Shown here piece after piece: positions 17,239 through 25,227 of a stretch of DNA of 54,273 nt. Every line of letters begins with the position of its first letter. Within the stretch, counting starts at the first letter, position 1. Source of the stretch: Microbacteriaceae bacterium 3FA27C10 (GTDB taxonomy: Bacteria > Actinomycetota > Actinomycetes > Actinomycetales > Microbacteriaceae); NCBI GenBank assembly GCA_005502775.1, contig SCNI01000025.1, positions 1 through 54,273 of the forward strand, given 5' to 3'. The notes below the pieces were generated by a model. That model searched no databases and was not told the DNA's origin. It saw only the letters and a program-made list of their open reading frames with translations. The position numbers and the translations under genes are program-made.

Positions 17239-17328
17239 ATGAAGCTCTTCAGTCGCTCGGCGCACGAGGTCGAGGTTCCGCGCCTCAACGTGGCGGCCGT
17301 CTCCGGGAGCCCGCCCATGAGTTCATGA
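17239..17328 (+). CDS. Putative 29-residue peptide gene
   Basis: An ATG at 17239 preceded by GGAGGAGG (17223-17230, 8 nt spacing) opens a 29-codon frame beginning M-K-L-F-S-R-S-A-H-E-V-E-V-P-R-L-N-V and ending S-G-S-P-P-M-S-S. The ribosome site is among the strongest in the window, which argues for translation. The peptide has no signal or membrane segment. It lies between the divergent ABC-2 ATPase gene and the convergent aminotransferase, in a 257-bp region otherwise without genes. A regulatory leader peptide or a small peptide linked to the exporter are guesses. Confidence 0.45.
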   Translation: MKLFSRSAHEVEVPRLNVAAVSGSPPMSS

Positions 17329-17371
17329 GCAAAACTCTACGCCGGATCAGCCCCTGAGTGATGATTTCTCG

Positions 17372-17401
17372 AGAAGCTGTGACGCTACGAGAACAGCTTC
17401 T
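17372..17401 (-). terminator. Hairpin at the end of the aminotransferase gene
   Basis: AGAAGCTGT (17372-17380) and ACAGCTTCT (17393-17401) form a 9-bp stem with a 12-nt loop that spans the aminotransferase stop codon. There is no run of T after it, so it may be a weak or factor-assisted terminator. Confidence 0.4.
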
Positions 17402-18584
17402 GCAGCCGCGCCACGCCCTCGGCCAGCGCGTCGTCGCCGAGCGCGTAGGAGAGCCGCAGGAACCCGCTGGGCCCGAACGCCTCGCCCGGCACGGTCGCCA
17501 CCTCCACCTGGTCGAGGATGAGGTCGGCGAGCTCCAGAGACGTCGTGGGCGTGACGCCGCCCCACTCGCGACCGAGCAGCCCCGTGACATCCGGGTACAC
17601 GTAGAAGGCGCCCTCGGGCAGCGGGGTGTGCACGCCGGGGATCTTGTTCAGCTCCGCGACGATGAAACGGCGCCGCCGGTCGTAGGTGGCGCGCATCACG
17701 TCGACCGTGTCCTGCGGGCCGGTCAGCGCGGCGATGGCTGCGCGCTGCGAGACGTTCGCGACGTTCGAGCTGAGGTGCGACTGCAGGTTCGAGGCGGCCT
17801 TGATGGCATCGAGCGGCCCGACCATCCAGCCCACGCGCCATCCGGTCATCGCGTAGGTCTTGGCCACGCCGTTCACGAGCAGCGTGCGGTCGGCCAGCGC
17901 CGGCACGGCCTCCACGATCGACTGCGCGCGCAGCCCGTCGTAGACCAGGTTCTGGTAGATCTCGTCGCTGATCACCCAGAGGCCGTTCTCGAGCGCCCAC
18001 TCGCCGATCGCCTTCGTCTGCTCGGGCGAGTACACGGCACCGGTGGGGTTCGACGGCGACACGAACAGCAGCACCTTCGAGCGTGGCGTGCGGGCGGCCT
18101 CGAGCTGCTCCACCGTCACCAGGTAGTCCTGGTCGCTGCCCGCGAACACCTGCACGGGAACGCCGCCGGCGAGGGCGATGGCCTCGGGATAGGTGGTCCA
18201 GAACGGGGTGGGCACGAGCACTTCGTCACCCGGGTCGAGCAGCGTGGCGAACGCCTCGTAGACCGCCTGCTTGCCGCCGTTGGTCACGATGACCTGCGAG
18301 GGCTCCACGGCGAGACCGCTGTCGCGCAGCGTCTTCTCGGCGATCGCCGCGCGCAGCTCGGGCAGCCCGGCGGCCGGCGTGTAGCGGTGGTTCCTGGGGT
18401 CGCGCACGGCCTCGGCCGCCGCCTCCACGATGTGCGCGGGCGTCGGGAAGTCGGGCTCGCCGGCGGCGTAGCTGACGACGGGCCGGCCGGCGGCCTGCAG
18501 CGCCTTCGCCTTGGCGTCGACCTTGAGGGTCGCGGACTCGGCGATGGCGGCGATACGGCGGGAGATGCGGGAGTGCTCGGTCAC
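17385..18584 (-). CDS. aspC: Pyridoxal-phosphate aminotransferase (aspartate aminotransferase type)
   Basis: The 399-residue fold-type I class I/II aminotransferase has K242 in [16 protein letters not shown] as the Schiff-base lysine, [11 protein letters not shown] (39-49), S-P-S-N-P-T-G (176-182) and the C-terminal F-L-R-L-S-Y-A substrate arginine. It interconverts aspartate/oxaloacetate and glutamate/2-oxoglutarate in the cytosol, although related enzymes accept other amino acids. The GTG at 18584 follows TAGGCT by 8 nt, suggesting a leaderless message. The gene sits upstream of tRNA-Trp/secE in the expected actinobacterial context. Confidence 0.9.
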   Translation of the reverse strand: MTEHSRISRRIAAIAESATLKVDAKAKALQAAGRPVVSYAAGEPDFPTPAHIVEAAAEAVRDPRNHRYTPAAGLPELRAAIAEKTLRDSGLAVEPSQVIVTNGGKQAVYEAFATLLDPGDEVLVPTPFWTTYPEAIALAGGVPVQVFAGSDQDYLVTVEQLEAARTPRSKVLLFVSPSNPTGAVYSPEQTKAIGEWALENGLWVISDEIYQNLVYDGLRAQSIVEAVPALADRTLLVNGVAKTYAMTGWRVGWMVGPLDAIKAASNLQSHLSSNVANVSQRAAIAALTGPQDTVDVMRATYDRRRRFIVAELNKIPGVHTPLPEGAFYVYPDVTGLLGREWGGVTPTTSLELADLILDQVEVATVPGEAFGPSGFLRLSYALGDDALAEGVARLQKLFS

Positions 18585-18605
18585 GGTAGTACAGCCTATC
18601 CGGCT

Positions 18606-19223
18606 CTACTTCGTGAGCACCGGGAATGCGTCGGAGAGTGCGCTGAGGATCGACTGCACCGCGATCGCCAGCAGCAACAGCCCGAAGATCCGCGTGACGA
18701 TGCTCATGCCGGTCGGCTTGACGATGCGCGCCACCTGCGGCGCGAAATACAGCGCCACCGCGATGATCGCCGAGATGACGAGGATCATCAGGATTCCCAT
18801 GCCGTAGTCGAACAGGCTCGAGTACGTCTCCTGGAAGGTGATGATCAGGCTGATGGCGCCGGGGCCGGCGATCACGGGGATGGCGAGGGGCACGACCACC
18901 GGCGACTCCGCATCCGTCACCGTCACGATGTTCGTCTTGGCGGTGAGCATCGCCCAGCCGATCGTGGCCACGAGCAGGTTGCCCGCGATGCGGAACGAGG
19001 TGAGGTCGATGCCGAAGGCCTGGAGCACGAAGCTCCCGGCGATCAGCGACACGGTGAGCACGGCGAACACCGCGAGCCCCACCAGCAGCCCGAGCCGCCT
19101 CTGCCGCGCCGGCTCGTAGCCCTTCGTGAGGTTCAGGAAGATCGGCAGGCTGCCGATCGGGTTCGTGATGGTGAGCAGGCCGATGGCGCTCGTCACCAGG
19201 GTGGGCGTGGAGATGTCGGTCAA
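18606..19223 (-). CDS. MarC family integral membrane protein (UPF0056)
   Basis: The 205-residue protein has six predicted helices with the MarC hallmarks I-T-N-P-I-G-S-L-P-I-F (about 19-29) and I-P-V-I-A-G-P-G-A-I-S (about 114-124). The transport role of the family is unproven and it does not cause multiple antibiotic resistance as once thought. The start is TTG at 19223, with GAGAGG 6 nt upstream, 10 nt after the stop of the AI-2E family gene, so the two are co-transcribed leftward. Confidence 0.9.
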   Translation of the reverse strand: MTDISTPTLVTSAIGLLTITNPIGSLPIFLNLTKGYEPARQRRLGLLVGLAVFAVLTVSLIAGSFVLQAFGIDLTSFRIAGNLLVATIGWAMLTAKTNIVTVTDAESPVVVPLAIPVIAGPGAISLIITFQETYSSLFDYGMGILMILVISAIIAVALYFAPQVARIVKPTGMSIVTRIFGLLLLAIAVQSILSALSDAFPVLTK

Positions 19224-19233
19224 CGGATGCCTC

Positions 19234-20268
19234 TCACAGCTCCGCCTGGCGCGGCACGATCACCTGTTTGATGATGATCAGCATCGACGCCACCACGGGA
19301 ACGGCGATGAGCGCTCCGAGCACGCCGAGCAGCGTGCCGCCCACCAGGGCGCCGATCACCACCAGGATGCCGGGCACGTCCACCGCCTTGTTCATCACGC
19401 GCGGGCTGAAGACGTATGCCTCCACCTGCATGTAGACGAGGAAGTAGATGCCGATGAAGATCGCCGTGGTCGGCGACACCGTCAGCGCGATGAAGGTGAC
19501 GATCACGGCGCTGATGATGGTGCCGACCAGCGGGATGAGCGCGAGCAGGAAGCACACCACGGCCAGCGCCCCCGCGTAGGGCACCCCGATCAGCACCATC
19601 GCGATGAAGCCGAACACGCCGTTGGTGCCCGCGAGGATGACCTGCCCGCTCACGTACTTGCCGATCGACCGCACGATCTGGTCGGTGATCGAGATCACCC
19701 CGACCCGGCGCGACATCGGCACCAGCACGTAGAAGCTCGACTTCACGGCCTCGAGCGAACCGAGGAAGAACAGCGTGAGCACGAGCACGAGGATGGCGGC
19801 CGAGATGCCGTTCACCAGGGCGAGCCCGATCTTCAGCACGCCTCCGGTCAGGGTGGCCAGGTTGTTCGGGTCGGCCAGGTAGTTCTCGAGGTCCTGCACG
19901 AGCTTCTGCGTGTCGACCGAGTCGCCGAACACCTGGACGAACCACTGCTCGTGCGTCACCGACTTGACCGCGCCCGGCAGGTTCGTGATCAATTCGGTGG
20001 TCTGCGCGATCACCGCGGGGATCACGAGGAAGAACACCAGAACCGCGAACGCGATCACGATCACGAAGACGATCACGATCGACCAGCCCCGCGGGATGTG
20101 CCGCCGGGTCAGCCAGCGCACCAGCGGATCCAGGCCGAGCGCCAGGAAGAGCGAGGCCAGGATGCAGATCACCACGGTCGACAGCTGGGTGAAGGCGAAG
20201 CCCAGTGCGATGGCGACGAGACCGCCGAGCGTCGCCACGAAGCCGATCCGGAATGCGTTCGTGCTCAT
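19234..20268 (-). CDS. AI-2E family transporter
   Basis: The 344-residue protein has eight helices in the usual pattern for the family: two or three at the N-terminus, a polar loop (about 95-150), then L-F-F-L-G-S-L, G-V-P-Y-A-G-A-L-A-V-V-C, L-I-P-L-V-G-T-I-I-S (about 243-252), and the final L-G-A-L-I-A-V-P-V-V-A. Members include TqsA, proposed to export autoinducer-2, and Na+/H+ antiporters; the substrate here is unknown. ATG 20268 has GGGGA 7 nt upstream. Confidence 0.9.
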   Translation of the reverse strand: MSTNAFRIGFVATLGGLVAIALGFAFTQLSTVVICILASLFLALGLDPLVRWLTRRHIPRGWSIVIVFVIVIAFAVLVFFLVIPAVIAQTTELITNLPGAVKSVTHEQWFVQVFGDSVDTQKLVQDLENYLADPNNLATLTGGVLKIGLALVNGISAAILVLVLTLFFLGSLEAVKSSFYVLVPMSRRVGVISITDQIVRSIGKYVSGQVILAGTNGVFGFIAMVLIGVPYAGALAVVCFLLALIPLVGTIISAVIVTFIALTVSPTTAIFIGIYFLVYMQVEAYVFSPRVMNKAVDVPGILVVIGALVGGTLLGVLGALIAVPVVASMLIIIKQVIVPRQAEL

Positions 20269-20417
20269 GGTGTTCCCCGTTTCACTGGCTTTGCGGTGCC
20301 GCCCGATGTGACTTACACTGGGTGTCGGTAGTTGAAATCTGCCAAGCTTTTCTATGCCTATTTTCTGGCGCTTATTCCTTGAAGTGAGTGTAGCGAAGCC
20401 GCGCGATTTCTCTCTCT

Positions 20418-20490
20418 AGGGCGGTGGCTCAATTGGTAGAGCAGCGGTCTCCAAAACCGCAGGTTGCAGGTTCGAGTCCTGTCCGCCCTG
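20418..20490 (+). tRNA. trpT: tRNA-Trp (anticodon CCA)
   Basis: A 73-nt cloverleaf: acceptor AGGGCGG/CCGCCCT, D stem GCTC/GAGC, anticodon stem GCGGT/ACCGC around loop CTCCAAA (anticodon CCA at 20451-20453), T loop TTCGAGT and discriminator G90. The 3' CCA is not encoded. It lies 27 nt before secE, the same arrangement as in mycobacteria. The 149 bp before it hold no gene; TACACT at 20314-20319 and TTGAAA at 20332-20337 are possible but unconvincing promoter parts. Confidence 0.97.
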
Positions 20491-20517
20491 CTCCTGTTCG
20501 TGAAAGGTACTGACACG

Positions 20518-20790
20518 GTGGCAAGAAAAGTGATCGACGAGCCTTCTGAAGACGTCGTCGAGAATGCCAAGAAAGATCGGGCGGCCAGGCGCAACCCGTT
20601 CGCCCGTATCGTCCTGTTCATCCGGCAGGTCTTCACCGAACTGAAGAAGGTCGTCACCCCGACCCGGCGTGAGCTCGTGAGCTACACGCTGGTCGTGCTG
20701 GTGTTCGTCATCATCATGATGGCCATCGTCGTGGGGCTCGACACCCTGTTCGGCTGGCTGGCCCTCGTGGTGTTCGGCACGCCGGCCTGA
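20518..20790 (+). CDS. secE: Preprotein translocase subunit SecE
   Basis: The 90-residue single-span protein is the essential small subunit that clamps SecY in the Sec channel. A hydrophilic N-terminus is followed by the conserved amphipathic segment R-Q-V-F-T-E-L-K-K-V-V-T-P-T-R-R-E-L (about 34-51) and one transmembrane helix (about 53-73). The GTG at 20518 is chosen because GAAAGG lies about 10 nt upstream, just after the tRNA; the frame is open into the tRNA gene, but those residues are not part of the family. It is followed by nusG, as in most bacteria. Confidence 0.95.
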   Translation: MARKVIDEPSEDVVENAKKDRAARRNPFARIVLFIRQVFTELKKVVTPTRRELVSYTLVVLVFVIIMMAIVVGLDTLFGWLALVVFGTPA

Positions 20791-20855
20791 CGAGAGCGAC
20801 CGATCGGTTCGCCGCATCCCGCGGCCCAAACAAGCTAAGAAGTGGAACGAATTCA

Positions 20856-21749
20856 GTGTCTGACGCAAAGCCCGAAGAAGCCGGTGTCCCGGCTGACCTC
20901 GACGCCCTCCTCGAGGCGATCGACGAGGCAGCCGACCCCGAAGCCGACGCGGTGGTCGACGACGCACTGAACATCGACGACTTCGACGAGGCCGCCGCTG
21001 TTCTCGAGGTGCTCGAAGACGACGAGGCCGAGGCCGCCGATCAGCCGGTCGCCGATCAGCCTGTCGAGGGCGAGGATGTCGCGGCCGAGCTGGCCGCAGA
21101 CGCCGATGCCTCCGACGAGGAGGTCGTGGTCGACCCGTACGACGCCTTCCGCGCCGAGCTGCGTTCGCTGCCCGGCAAGTGGTACGTCATCCACTCCTAC
21201 GCCGGCTTCGAGAAGCGCGTGAAGTCGAACATCGAGAGCCGCAAGACCTCGATGGGCATGGAGGACTTCGTCTTCCAGGTCGAGGTTCCGATGGAAGACG
21301 TGGTCGAGATCAAGAACGGCCAGCGCAAGCTCGTGACCCGCGTGCGCATCCCGGGCTACGTGCTCGTGCGCATGTTCCTCAACGAGGACAGCTGGTCGGT
21401 CGTGCGTCACACGCCGGGCGTCACCGGCTTCGTGGGCAACTCGCACAACCCCACGCCGCTGCGCTTCGAAGAGGCGTTCAACATGCTGAAGAGCCTCGTC
21501 GAGGTCGCCGAGGTCCCCACCGCCAAGGCGTCGGGCGGCAAGGGCGGCAAGGCCGTCGCACGCTCCATCCCGGCCGAGGTCGACTTCGAGATCGGCGAGA
21601 CCATCACCATCAAGGAGGGCTCGTTCGCCGGGCTCCCCGGTTCGATCAGCGAGATCAAGCCCGAGAGCGGCAAGCTCACCGTGCTCGTCTCGCTCTTCGA
21701 GCGCGAGACCCCGGTCGAGCTCTCGTTCGATCAGGTCACGAAGCTGTAG
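20856..21749 (+). CDS. nusG: Transcription termination/antitermination factor NusG
   Basis: The 297-residue NusG has an acidic N-terminal extension of about 105 residues, rich in A, D and E, typical of actinobacteria. The NGN domain follows ([16 protein letters not shown], about 108-123; [10 protein letters not shown], about 165-174), then the KOW domain ([16 protein letters not shown], about 247-262). It binds RNA polymerase and couples it to Rho and the ribosome. The GTG at 20856 follows secE by 65 nt with no strong ribosome site. Confidence 0.96.
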   Translation: MSDAKPEEAGVPADLDALLEAIDEAADPEADAVVDDALNIDDFDEAAAVLEVLEDDEAEAADQPVADQPVEGEDVAAELAADADASDEEVVVDPYDAFRAELRSLPGKWYVIHSYAGFEKRVKSNIESRKTSMGMEDFVFQVEVPMEDVVEIKNGQRKLVTRVRIPGYVLVRMFLNEDSWSVVRHTPGVTGFVGNSHNPTPLRFEEAFNMLKSLVEVAEVPTAKASGGKGGKAVARSIPAEVDFEIGETITIKEGSFAGLPGSISEIKPESGKLTVLVSLFERETPVELSFDQVTKL

Positions 21750-21769
21750 GGCTTTCCGCCTTCATCAGC

Positions 21770-21835
21770 TAAGATTGTGCGGTTGCCCTTCGGGGCATCC
21801 GATCACCACCACTGCAGGGAGAAGCCCTGTGGTGG
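21770..21835 (+). promoter_or_regulatory. Promoter -10 and structured leader of rplK
   Basis: TAAGAT (21770-21775) is a likely -10 box; the -35 is weak. The leader contains a TGCCC-TTCG-GGGCA tetraloop hairpin (21784-21797) and a second hairpin, CCACCA...CAGGG with CCCTG-TGGTGG (21806-21835, 3-nt bulge), before the ribosome site at about 21860-21869. L1 represses its own operon through the L11 leader in E. coli, so one of these could be an L1 target; that is inference. Confidence 0.5.
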
Positions 21836-21874
21836 GAGAGCCGCCTTCGCGCGGCACGAAAGAGAAGAGAAGAA

Positions 21875-22306
21875 ATGGCACCGAAAAAGAAGGTCACAGG
21901 TCTGATCAAGCTTCAGATCAACGCCGGCGCCGCCAACCCCGCACCGCCCATCGGGCCTGCGCTGGGTCAGCACGGCGTGAACATCATGGAGTTCTGCAAG
22001 GCCTACAACGCCGCGACCGAGTCGCAGCGCGGCAACGTCATCCCGGTCGAGATCACGGTCTACGAAGACCGCTCGTTCACCTTCATCCTGAAGACCCCGC
22101 CCGCGGCGGAGCTCATCAAGAAGGCCGCCGGAGTCGCCAAGGGCTCCTCCACCCCCCACACCGTCAAGGTCGCCAAGCTCACCAAGGAGCAGGTGCGTCA
22201 GATCGCCGAGCAGAAGCAGGCCGACCTGAACGCGAACGACGTCGACGCTGCAATGAAGATCATCGCCGGTACTGCCCGTTCCATGGGCATCACGGTCGAG
22301 GCATAA
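21875..22306 (+). CDS. rplK: 50S ribosomal protein L11
   Basis: The 143-residue L11 shows the N-terminal domain [18 protein letters not shown] (about 15-32), the thiostrepton-site prolines, and the RNA-binding C-terminal domain with G-T-A-R-S-M-G-I (about 132-139). It is part of the GTPase-associated centre and is needed for RelA-type stringent signalling. The ATG at 21875 follows a purine-rich AGAGAAGAG. It has its own leader after nusG and is followed by rplA after 14 nt. Confidence 0.98.
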   Translation: MAPKKKVTGLIKLQINAGAANPAPPIGPALGQHGVNIMEFCKAYNAATESQRGNVIPVEITVYEDRSFTFILKTPPAAELIKKAAGVAKGSSTPHTVKVAKLTKEQVRQIAEQKQADLNANDVDAAMKIIAGTARSMGITVEA

Positions 22307-22320
22307 GGAGGAGGCTGGAA

Positions 22321-23010
22321 ATGGCACAGAAGTCAAAGGCCTACCGGGCCGCGGCCGAGAAGATCGAAGCCGGCAAGTACTACACCCCGTCCGAAGCCGT
22401 GTCGCTCGCTCGCGAGACCGGCTCCGCCAAGTTCGACAGCACCGTCGAGGTCGCGCTCAAGCTCGGGGTCGACCCGCGCAAGGCCGACCAGATGGTCCGC
22501 GGAACCGTCATCCTGCCCCACGGCACCGGCAAGACCGCCCGCGTCATCGTGTTCGCGACGGGTCCGGCCGCTGAGGCCGCGATCGCCGCAGGCGCCGACG
22601 AGGTCGGTGGCGACGAGCTGATCGAGAAGGTGGCCGGCGGCTACACCTCGTTCGACTCCGCCGTCTCGACCCCGGAGCTCATGGGTAAGGTCGGCCGTCT
22701 CGGAAAGGTGCTCGGCCCCCGTGGCCTCATGCCCAACCCGAAGACCGGCACCGTGACCCCCAACGTGGCCAAGGCCGTCGAGGAGATCAAGGGCGGAAAG
22801 ATCGAGTTCCGCGTCGACAAGCACGCCAACGTGCACTTCCCGGTGGGCAAGGCGGCGTTCACGCCCGAGCAGCTCAGCGAGAACATCAAGGCGGCGCTCG
22901 ACGAGGTCATGCGCCTCAAGCCGTCCTCCTCGAAGGGCCGCTACGTGCAGAAGGGCGCCGTCTCGACGACCTTCGGCCCGGGCATCCCGCTCGACGTGAA
23001 CTCGATCTGA
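22321..23010 (+). CDS. rplA: 50S ribosomal protein L1
   Basis: The 229-residue L1 builds the L1 stalk that moves deacylated tRNA out of the ribosome and is usually the autogenous repressor of the rplKA message. The family signature [15 protein letters not shown] (about 138-152) is intact, as is the N-terminal [24 protein letters not shown] about 8 nt upstream makes a strong start. The gene ends the operon at a hairpin terminator; rplJ does not follow directly. Confidence 0.98.
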   Translation: MAQKSKAYRAAAEKIEAGKYYTPSEAVSLARETGSAKFDSTVEVALKLGVDPRKADQMVRGTVILPHGTGKTARVIVFATGPAAEAAIAAGADEVGGDELIEKVAGGYTSFDSAVSTPELMGKVGRLGKVLGPRGLMPNPKTGTVTPNVAKAVEEIKGGKIEFRVDKHANVHFPVGKAAFTPEQLSENIKAALDEVMRLKPSSSKGRYVQKGAVSTTFGPGIPLDVNSI

Positions 23011-23032
23011 TCGTCTTCACCTGAACACCCGG

Positions 23033-23060
23033 AAAGGGCTCGCCTCGCGGCGGGCCCTTT
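23033..23060 (+). terminator. Terminator after rplA
   Basis: AAAGGGC-t-CGCC (23033-23044) pairs with GGCG-g-GCCCTTT (23049-23060) around a TCGC loop. The stem ends in TTTCTG, a short T run, consistent with a terminator of the rplKA operon. Confidence 0.65.
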
Positions 23061-23104
23061 CTGCGTTCCCGGGCACGGATGGCGGATGCGCGGATCGCGT
23101 CGCG

Positions 23105-23125
23105 TGAGTACCAACTGCTCATAAC
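23105..23125 (+). promoter_or_regulatory. Promoter-like motif shared by the two CWB2 genes (copy 1)
   Basis: TGAGTACCAACTGCTCATAAC lies 61 nt before the first CWB2 start and is matched at 20 of 21 positions by 25159-25179 before the second CWB2 gene. The flanks do not match, so conservation is confined to this block. It does not look like a sigma70 promoter; it may be an ECF-sigma promoter or an activator site. Confidence 0.55.
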
Positions 23126-23186
23126 GTGGCCGGTCGCATGCCGGTGAACCTGAGAAGACCCAACTCAGTTTTCGAAAGGGAACACC

Positions 23187-24470
23187 ATGCCCGTGTCGCT
23201 ATCCGCTCTCCGCACGACTGTTCTCGGGGGTGTCGCGGCCCTGCTGCTCGCGGCACCGATCGCGCCGGCTCTCTCCGCGCAGGCAGAGGAGGTCATCGTG
23301 CCGGGCGTCGGCTGCCCGCAGGTCGTGGCCGTCGTCGGATTCCCCGTCGGGTTCGCGCAACTCGCCTCGGAGGGATCCACGATCGCCGTGACGGCCGGAG
23401 CGCTGCCCTCGGGTCTGACCATCAACCCCAGCGGGCCGGCGCTCATCGGACAGCCGGGAACCGTGGAGACCGCCCGTTTCACTCTGTCGGCGACCCGCCC
23501 CGGGAGCTCGGCGGCCGGGGTCGTCGATTGCACCATGACCGTGAAGAAGGCGCCGGCGGTGGCGCGCATCGGAGGGTCGGATCGATACGCTCAGGCCATT
23601 GCCGTCTCGAAGCTGAAGTTCGCCAAGACGGACACGGTGTTCATCGCCAGCGGTGAGAAGTACGCCGATGCGTTGAGCGCCACGGCCATCGCGGCGATAT
23701 ACCAGGGGCCGCTACTTCTCACGACGCAAGCATCCGTGCCTGCCGGACTTCTCGCAGAGATCACGCGCCTGGGCGCCAAGGACATCGTGGTGGTCGGAGG
23801 GCCCGCCTCCGTTTCGCCCGACGTCGTTCAAGCCCTGGCCGCGGGGGGAAATGGAGCGCGAGTCAAGCGCATCGGCGGCGCCGATCGCTATGAGGTCTCC
23901 CGCAACCTCATCGCCGACGAGGACTTCGGCATCCAAACGGCGACAGGCCTCTCCATCGCGACGGGGTCGAACTTCCCGGACGCTCTGACGGCCTCGCCCG
24001 CTGCGGCGCAGCACAGCCAGCCCGTCCTGCTCGTCAACGGCGCCGAGCCGGCTCTGACCGCTCCGGAATCGAACCTCCTGATGTCGCTCGGCGTGCGCGA
24101 CGTGTTCATCGCCGGTGGCCCCGTCTCGGTCAGCGCTCCCCTCGAGGCATCGCTGAAGAACACGTTCGCCGTCACTCGGTATGCCGGGACCGACCGCTAC
24201 GAGGCCGGAGCGTCGGTGAACCGCGCCTCGTTCCCGAACGGCGTCGGCAGCATCTATCTCGCCAGCGGAGCCGTCTTCCCCGACGCGCTGAGCGGGGGCG
24301 CGGCTGCTGGCGCGGAGAAGAGCCCGCTCTATGTCACCCAGCCCGACTGCCTGAGCTCCGCGGTGTATTTCGAGATCGGTCGCGTGGCGCCCGACACCGT
24401 CTACGTGCTCGGCGGCACGAATACGCTCAGCCGGGACATCGAATCGCTGACGCCCTGCGGGCTCGACTGA
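23187..24470 (+). CDS. Secreted cell-wall-binding repeat (CWB2) protein 1
   Basis: The 427-residue product has a Sec signal peptide (about 1-32, ending A-L-S-A-Q-A), an unassigned domain with two cysteines (about 36-117) and three CWB2 repeats (about 122-218, 222-325, 328-427). Each repeat starts with R-I-G-G-S/A-D-R-Y or Y-A-G-T-D-R-Y and contains F-P/A-D-A-L-S/T and V-G-G-P-A-S-V. CWB2 repeats anchor proteins non-covalently to anionic wall polymers. The ATG has AAAGGG 7 nt upstream, is preceded by the shared motif at 23105 and is followed by a hairpin at 24488. Confidence 0.9.
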   Translation: MPVSLSALRTTVLGGVAALLLAAPIAPALSAQAEEVIVPGVGCPQVVAVVGFPVGFAQLASEGSTIAVTAGALPSGLTINPSGPALIGQPGTVETARFTLSATRPGSSAAGVVDCTMTVKKAPAVARIGGSDRYAQAIAVSKLKFAKTDTVFIASGEKYADALSATAIAAIYQGPLLLTTQASVPAGLLAEITRLGAKDIVVVGGPASVSPDVVQALAAGGNGARVKRIGGADRYEVSRNLIADEDFGIQTATGLSIATGSNFPDALTASPAAAQHSQPVLLVNGAEPALTAPESNLLMSLGVRDVFIAGGPVSVSAPLEASLKNTFAVTRYAGTDRYEAGASVNRASFPNGVGSIYLASGAVFPDALSGGAAAGAEKSPLYVTQPDCLSSAVYFEIGRVAPDTVYVLGGTNTLSRDIESLTPCGLD

Positions 24471-24487
24471 CGGCATTCCGCTCCAAG

Positions 24488-24535
24488 CCGAACCCCGCAC
24501 GTCCCTCGAAGCCCAGATCGAGGGGCGTTCGGTTT
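24488..24535 (+). terminator. Terminator after the first CWB2 gene
   Basis: CCGAAC (24488-24493) pairs with GTTCGG (24527-24532) and CCCTCGA with TCGAGGG inside, forming a long interrupted stem followed by TTT. It lies 17 nt after the stop. Confidence 0.6.
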
Positions 24536-24622
24536 GGGCCCGCGGCCCCGAACGGGTGCCGCGGTTCTCGGGGGCCGCGTGTCCGAACGGGATTGCGGGT
24601 CTCAAACGCCTAGCGTGAAGAC

Positions 24623-25165
24623 ATGGTCACGAGAGTCCGCCGCGCACGCATCGAGGATGCGGGCATCGTCGCCGCGGTCGCCGCGGAGACGTTCGAACTC
24701 GCGTGCCCTCCGGGAACCGCGCCGGAGGCCATCGCCGCCTTCATCGCCGAGCACCTCTCCGAGCAGCGCTTCGCCGGCTACCTCGCGAGCCCCGAGCGCA
24801 CGGTGCTGCTCGCCGACGTCGACGGAGAGATCGCGGGCTATTCCATGCTCGTGGCCGCCGACCCGGCCGACCCCGAGGTCGCCGCGGTCGTCACCGCCCG
24901 GCCCACGGCCGAGATCAGCAAGTGCTACGTGCGCGCCAACTTCCACGGCCTCGGCGTCTCGACGGCCCTCATGGAACGATCGATCGCCGCCGCGGACGAG
25001 GCCGGAGCGATCACGGTGTGGCTGGGCGTGAACCAGCGCAACTCCCGCGCCATCCGGTTCTACGAGAAGTCCGGGTTTCGCCGGGTGGGCACCAAGCACT
25101 TCCTCGTGGGCGACGAGCTGCACGACGATTTCGTGCTCGAGCGCCCGCTCTCGGCGACTGAGTAG
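24623..25165 (+). CDS. GNAT family N-acetyltransferase
   Basis: The 180-residue protein is a single GNAT domain: the N-terminal R-R-A-R-I-E-D-A (6-13), the acetyl-CoA loop R-A-N-F-H-G-L-G-V-S-T-A-L-M (about 109-122; R/Q-x-x-G-x-G/A type) and the C-terminal N-S-R-A-I-R-F-Y-E-K-S-G-F (about 144-156). The acceptor is unknown. TAGCGT ends 6 nt before the ATG, so it is a leaderless single gene. It lies between two CWB2 paralogues, and the promoter motif of the second overlaps its stop codon. Confidence 0.9.
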   Translation: MVTRVRRARIEDAGIVAAVAAETFELACPPGTAPEAIAAFIAEHLSEQRFAGYLASPERTVLLADVDGEIAGYSMLVAADPADPEVAAVVTARPTAEISKCYVRANFHGLGVSTALMERSIAAADEAGAITVWLGVNQRNSRAIRFYEKSGFRRVGTKHFLVGDELHDDFVLERPLSATE

Positions 25166-25179
25166 CAACTGCTCATAAC
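25159..25179 (+). promoter_or_regulatory. Promoter-like motif shared by the two CWB2 genes (copy 2)
   Basis: TGAGTAGCAACTGCTCATAAC differs from the copy at 23105 by one base and lies 48 nt before the second CWB2 start. It includes the stop codon of the GNAT gene (25163-25165), so its conservation is not due to coding. Confidence 0.55.
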
Positions 25180-25227
25180 CTCGAACGAGCGTCCCCGGCG
25201 ACGCTGGATCCCCAGCCAGGGAGTTCC

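Noticed and set aside
20856-21170. Misannotated start giving NusG a spurious 100-residue extension
   Set aside because: The extension is strongly acidic and in-frame without an alternative start with a ribosome site; acidic N-terminal extensions are normal in actinobacterial NusG.
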